From a bacterium UBA1790 (GTDB lineage: Bacteria > Bacteroidota > Bacteroidia > Bacteroidales > Muribaculaceae), in assembly GCA_002314465.1 (NCBI GenBank), contig DCGA01000158.1:1-17604 (forward strand): a stretch of 17,604 bases of DNA. Direction: 5' to 3'. Positions 15,059 through 17,604 of this stretch are shown here, piece by piece. The notes beneath the pieces were generated by a model. It saw only the letters and a list, made by a program, of their open reading frames with translations, was not told the origin of the DNA and did no database searches. The stretch's first letter is position 1. Every line of letters starts with the position of its first letter. Position numbers and translations under genes: made by a program.

Positions 15059-16450
15059 ATGCAACAAGATGTAAATGTGGCGGTACTCAATGCCGCCTAT
15101 AATGCCTGGAATGCAGGCGCCTCGCTGCGCAAGTCCCGCCAGCGCAACAAGCGGTTTGCCTACGGCGACCAGTGGGGCGATGTGTCGGCCGATATGTCGG
15201 GCAATGTAGTGACCGACTGGCAACGCTACAGCGTGAACGGGGCGTCGCCGGTAACCAACAACCTGATACGCAACCTCGTGCGTACGGTCGTGGGCCGCTA
15301 CCGCGCCCAGGAGATTGACAAGGAAGCACCCGTAGTGAAGAACCTAAAGACGATTGCCGAGGATAACGAACTGCCCGAACTCGACAGCCGTTCGCTCGAG
15401 GAGTTCCTCGTGTCGGGCTGTTGCGTGCAGCGTGTCGACACCGAGGCCGTGGCGGGCGTGAAACGCACCGTGGTGGAGATGGTGAACCCCAACCGTTTCT
15501 TCATCAACGCCATGCACGATGTGCGCTCGTGGGACTGCGAGATTGTGGGCCAGTTGCACGACCTGAGCATTGCCCGCCTGCTGCAGCGTGTGGCATGCGG
15601 GTCGAGGCGCAAGGCGCAGTGGGTGAGGCATCTGTACACCGACAATGCCGAGGAACGCACCCATGCATACGCCCAGTCGATAGGCGCCGACACGCAGAGC
15701 GCCACCTCGTTCTGGCATCCCTCCGAGCCCGGCAAGTGCCGTGCCATAGAGGTGTGGACCCTCGAGAGCCGTGAGGTGACGCTGCGACATAACCGCCGCA
15801 CCGCCCAGCTCACCGTTGAGCCCACCACGCAACGCAAGGCCGACGACTCGCCCGACGTGCACTGGGACATCATTACCACATGGCACTGCCGCTGGTTCAC
15901 TCCCATGGGCGACCTGCTCGCCGAGTGGGACTCGCCTTACGGCCACCGCGGCCACCCCTATGCCATGAAGTTCTACCCGCTCATCGACGGTGAGGTACAC
16001 TCGTTTGTAGAGGGTGTCATCGACCAGCAGAAGCACGTTAACCGCATGGTCACCATGCTCGACCAGATAATGGCGTCGTGTGCCAAGGGAGTACTCCTGT
16101 ATCCCGAGACTGCACTGCCCGACGGATTCTCGTGGACCGATGTGCGCCGTGTGTGGAGCAGCACGGGAGGCATCCTGCCTTACTCGCCGCAGATGGGCAC
16201 CGAGAAACCCGAGCAGATCTCGGCCAATGCCACCGATGTGGGCGCCTACGACATGGTGAGGCTGCAGATGCAGTTGCTCGAGGAGGTGTCGGGCGTGAGC
16301 GGCGCGCTGCAGGGCAAGTCGCCCGCGGGCATCAACTCGGCGGGGCTGTACCAGGCGCAGGCCGAGAACGCCAGCATGGCGATGACCGACATCTACAGCA
16401 CGTTCTCTTCATTCCGCCGCAAGCGCGATGCTTTGCTGGCGGCATTATAG
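15059..16450 (+). CDS. Solitary phage portal-protein homologue
   Basis: A 463-residue protein resembling the P22-like or SPP1-like portal proteins of Bacteroidetes phages. The N-terminus has RQRNKRFAYGDQWGDVSADM and then SPVTNNLIRNLVRTVVGRYR, the usual opening of these portals. The middle has VEMVNPNRFFINAMHDVRSW and later HPYAMKFYPLIDGEVHSFVE, then DQQKHVNRMVTMLDQIMASC. Near the end are SGALQGKSPAGINSAGLYQA and FSSFRRKRDALL. Portals form the dodecameric DNA channel of a capsid. No terminase, protease, capsid or tail gene is adjacent. It stops soon after the helix that normally precedes a further C-terminal region in longer portals, so it may be truncated. The frame is intact, GC content resembles neighbouring core genes, and a strong terminator follows. 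The family call is good; any host role is unknown. Confidence 0.75.
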   Translation: MQQDVNVAVLNAAYNAWNAGASLRKSRQRNKRFAYGDQWGDVSADMSGNVVTDWQRYSVNGASPVTNNLIRNLVRTVVGRYRAQEIDKEAPVVKNLKTIAEDNELPELDSRSLEEFLVSGCCVQRVDTEAVAGVKRTVVEMVNPNRFFINAMHDVRSWDCEIVGQLHDLSIARLLQRVACGSRRKAQWVRHLYTDNAEERTHAYAQSIGADTQSATSFWHPSEPGKCRAIEVWTLESREVTLRHNRRTAQLTVEPTTQRKADDSPDVHWDIITTWHCRWFTPMGDLLAEWDSPYGHRGHPYAMKFYPLIDGEVHSFVEGVIDQQKHVNRMVTMLDQIMASCAKGVLLYPETALPDGFSWTDVRRVWSSTGGILPYSPQMGTEKPEQISANATDVGAYDMVRLQMQLLEEVSGVSGALQGKSPAGINSAGLYQAQAENASMAMTDIYSTFSSFRRKRDALLAAL

Positions 16451-16463
16451 TCTCTGACTATGT

Positions 16464-16501
16464 CTCGGAACCTCGCATCGGGTGGGGTTCCGAGTTTTTT
16501 T
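16464..16501 (+). terminator. Strong intrinsic terminator after the portal homologue
   Basis: CTCGGAACC (16464-16472) pairs perfectly with GGTTCCGAG (16486-16494) and is followed by seven T (16495-16501). A smaller hairpin, ATAGTC and GACTAT (16447-16461), overlaps the stop codon just upstream. Confidence 0.95.
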
Positions 16502-16522
16502 GTTATGCGACGTGCGAAAAAA

Positions 16523-16553
16523 TTGTGAGTGTGGCAAAAAAACACTACCTTTG
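16523..16553 (+). promoter_or_regulatory. Promoter for the rRNA methyltransferase gene
   Basis: TACCTTTG at 16546-16553 matches the -7 consensus, and TTG at 16523-16525 lies 20 nt upstream. It begins 22 nt after the T-tract of the portal terminator, so the methyltransferase gene is transcribed separately. Confidence 0.75.
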
Positions 16554-16586
16554 CGCTGAAATTCTAATTAAATAGAACACAACTAA

Positions 16587-17604
16587 ATGAACGAGAAATT
16601 TGAAATGGTAGCAAAGACCTTCAAGGGACTTGAAGGTGTACTCGCCGACGAGCTTAGGGCTCTTGGTGCTGAGGATGTTACCGAAGGCATCCGCGTGGTG
16701 TCTTTCAACGGAGACAAGGAAATGATGTATAAGGCCAACTTCTGCCTTCGCACCGCCCTGCGTGTTCTCAAACCCATCTATAAATTCCGTGCCACCAATC
16801 CCGACGACCTCTATGAGCAGGTGAAAATCTTCGACTGGGAACAGGTGCTCGACGTGAACAAGACTTTTTCAATCGATTCAACTACATTCGGCGATGAGTT
16901 CAGCCACTCTCGTTTCGTGACCTATCGCGTTAAGGACGCCATCGTTGACTTCTTCACCGAGCGTTACGACAAGCGCCCCTCGATACGCGTGGCCAATCCC
17001 GACATTCGCATCGACGTGCACATTGCCGGCGACGAGGTGACCATGTCGCTCGACTCATCGGGCGAACCCCTCTACAAGCGTGGCTGGCGTGAGGCTCAGA
17101 CCGACGCCCCCATCAACGAGGTTCTCGCTGCGGGTATCATCAAACTCAGCGGCTGGGACGGCGACAGCAACTTCGTTGACCCCATGTGCGGCTCGGGTAC
17201 ATTCCTGGTCGAGGCCGCTCTCATCGCTGCCAACATCAACCCCGGCGTTTACCGCCAGAGTTATGCGTTCCAGTCATGGGCCGACTACGACGAGGAACTC
17301 TTCGACAAGATTTACAACGACGACAGCGCCGAGCGCGAGTTCAAGTATAAGATTTACGGCAGCGACATCAATGGCAAGGCTATTGCCATATCGCGTGCCA
17401 ATGTGCGCCGTGCCGGCGTGAGCAAGATGGTAGAGCTCGAGCTCAAGGCCATCGAGGAATACACCGAGGCTCCCGAGGCTGGTGTTCTCATCACCAATCC
17501 CCCCTACGGCGAGCGTCTGCAGGTGGGCAACATCGAGCAGCTCTACACCACCATAGGCGAGAAACTCAAGAAGGTGTTCCGCGGCTACAACGCATGGGTC
17601 ATCG
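16587..17604 (+). CDS. rlmL: THUMP-domain class I SAM-dependent rRNA guanine-N2 methyltransferase (RlmL-like), partial at 3' end
   Basis: The open frame runs from the ATG at 16587 off the end of the window (339 residues seen). MVAKTFKGLEGVLADELRAL opens a ferredoxin-like plus THUMP RNA-binding region (about 5-160), with YKRGWREAQTDAPINEVLAA marking its junction to the catalytic domain. SAM-binding motif I is DPMCGSGT (198-205). Motif IV is NPPYGER (304-310), the N-P-P-Y form expected for transfer to an exocyclic amino group. The family modifies a guanine N2 in 23S rRNA; E. coli RlmL does G2445. The Bacteroidetes form is usually a single methyltransferase unit, without the second RlmK half, so the name is by homology. 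It is cytoplasmic, has its own promoter, and is a housekeeping marker showing that the portal gene sits in ordinary chromosome. Confidence 0.9.
   Translation, partial: MNEKFEMVAKTFKGLEGVLADELRALGAEDVTEGIRVVSFNGDKEMMYKANFCLRTALRVLKPIYKFRATNPDDLYEQVKIFDWEQVLDVNKTFSIDSTTFGDEFSHSRFVTYRVKDAIVDFFTERYDKRPSIRVANPDIRIDVHIAGDEVTMSLDSSGEPLYKRGWREAQTDAPINEVLAAGIIKLSGWDGDSNFVDPMCGSGTFLVEAALIAANINPGVYRQSYAFQSWADYDEELFDKIYNDDSAEREFKYKIYGSDINGKAIAISRANVRRAGVSKMVELELKAIEEYTEAPEAGVLITNPPYGERLQVGNIEQLYTTIGEKLKKVFRGYNAWVI

Noticed and set aside
15059..16450. Recent transfer of the portal gene based on GC content.
   Set aside because: A sampled stretch is about 62% GC, close to samples from nnr (about 60%) and the methyltransferase gene (about 63%), so composition does not mark it as foreign.
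15059..17604. A prophage region starting at the portal gene.
   Set aside because: The next gene is a housekeeping rRNA methyltransferase with its own promoter, and no other phage gene is present on either side.

Overview
The window reads as a Bacteroidales chromosome, most like Prevotella or Muribaculaceae relatives; the exact genus cannot be fixed from this sequence. Supporting signs are promoters of the Bacteroidetes type (a TAnnTTTG box near -7 with a TTG about 20 nt upstream), no clear Shine-Dalgarno sequences, lipoprotein and Sec-exported glycosidases, C-terminal sorting-like tails, a BspA-type leucine-rich repeat protein and a secreted 'VDLGLPSGTLWA' domain protein. Coding DNA is roughly 50-60% GC by sampling, and intergenic DNA is AT-rich.

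Positions 1-6734 hold the end of a plus-strand carbohydrate-degradation operon. It contains the C-terminus of a probable glycosidase, a GH97 lipoprotein, a GH2 exported glycosidase and a large GH39-like glycosidase with fibronectin-like modules and a sorting-like tail. Spacing is 16, 5 and 21 nt, and a 10-bp perfect hairpin closes the unit. The set looks like the enzyme end of a polysaccharide utilization locus for a plant or host glycan with galactosyl, xylosyl or similar linkages; no SusC/SusD genes are in view.

Positions 6760-8320 hold a single-gene GT32 glycosyltransferase with its own promoter. It converges on an NlpC/P60 peptidase across a shared bidirectional terminator. Positions 8197-8703 carry no gene but are repeat-rich: a leader hairpin, a terminator, a seven-copy heptamer array, a long imperfect inverted repeat and an 8-bp-period TTAACC array. 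The array abuts the 3' end of nnr, the bifunctional NAD(P)H-hydrate repair enzyme on the minus strand. nnr is divergent from a membrane-anchored AraC-type regulator with an exported helical/TPR-like sensor region.

Positions 12230-14709 encode two exported proteins: a BspA-like LRR protein with a C-terminal sorting-like tail, and a dockerin-like plus FISUMP-like protein. Positions 14710-15058 are non-coding and hold a terminator, two 41-nt direct repeats and a second 8-bp TTAACC array. The array runs almost into a solitary phage portal-protein homologue (15059-16450) that has its own strong terminator and no other phage genes beside it. The window ends inside an RlmL-type rRNA methyltransferase gene with its own promoter.

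No complete new system can be demonstrated here. The most unusual items are the orphan portal gene with its octamer-repeat leader, the pair of matching octamer arrays about 6.3 kb apart in the same orientation, and the heptamer array.
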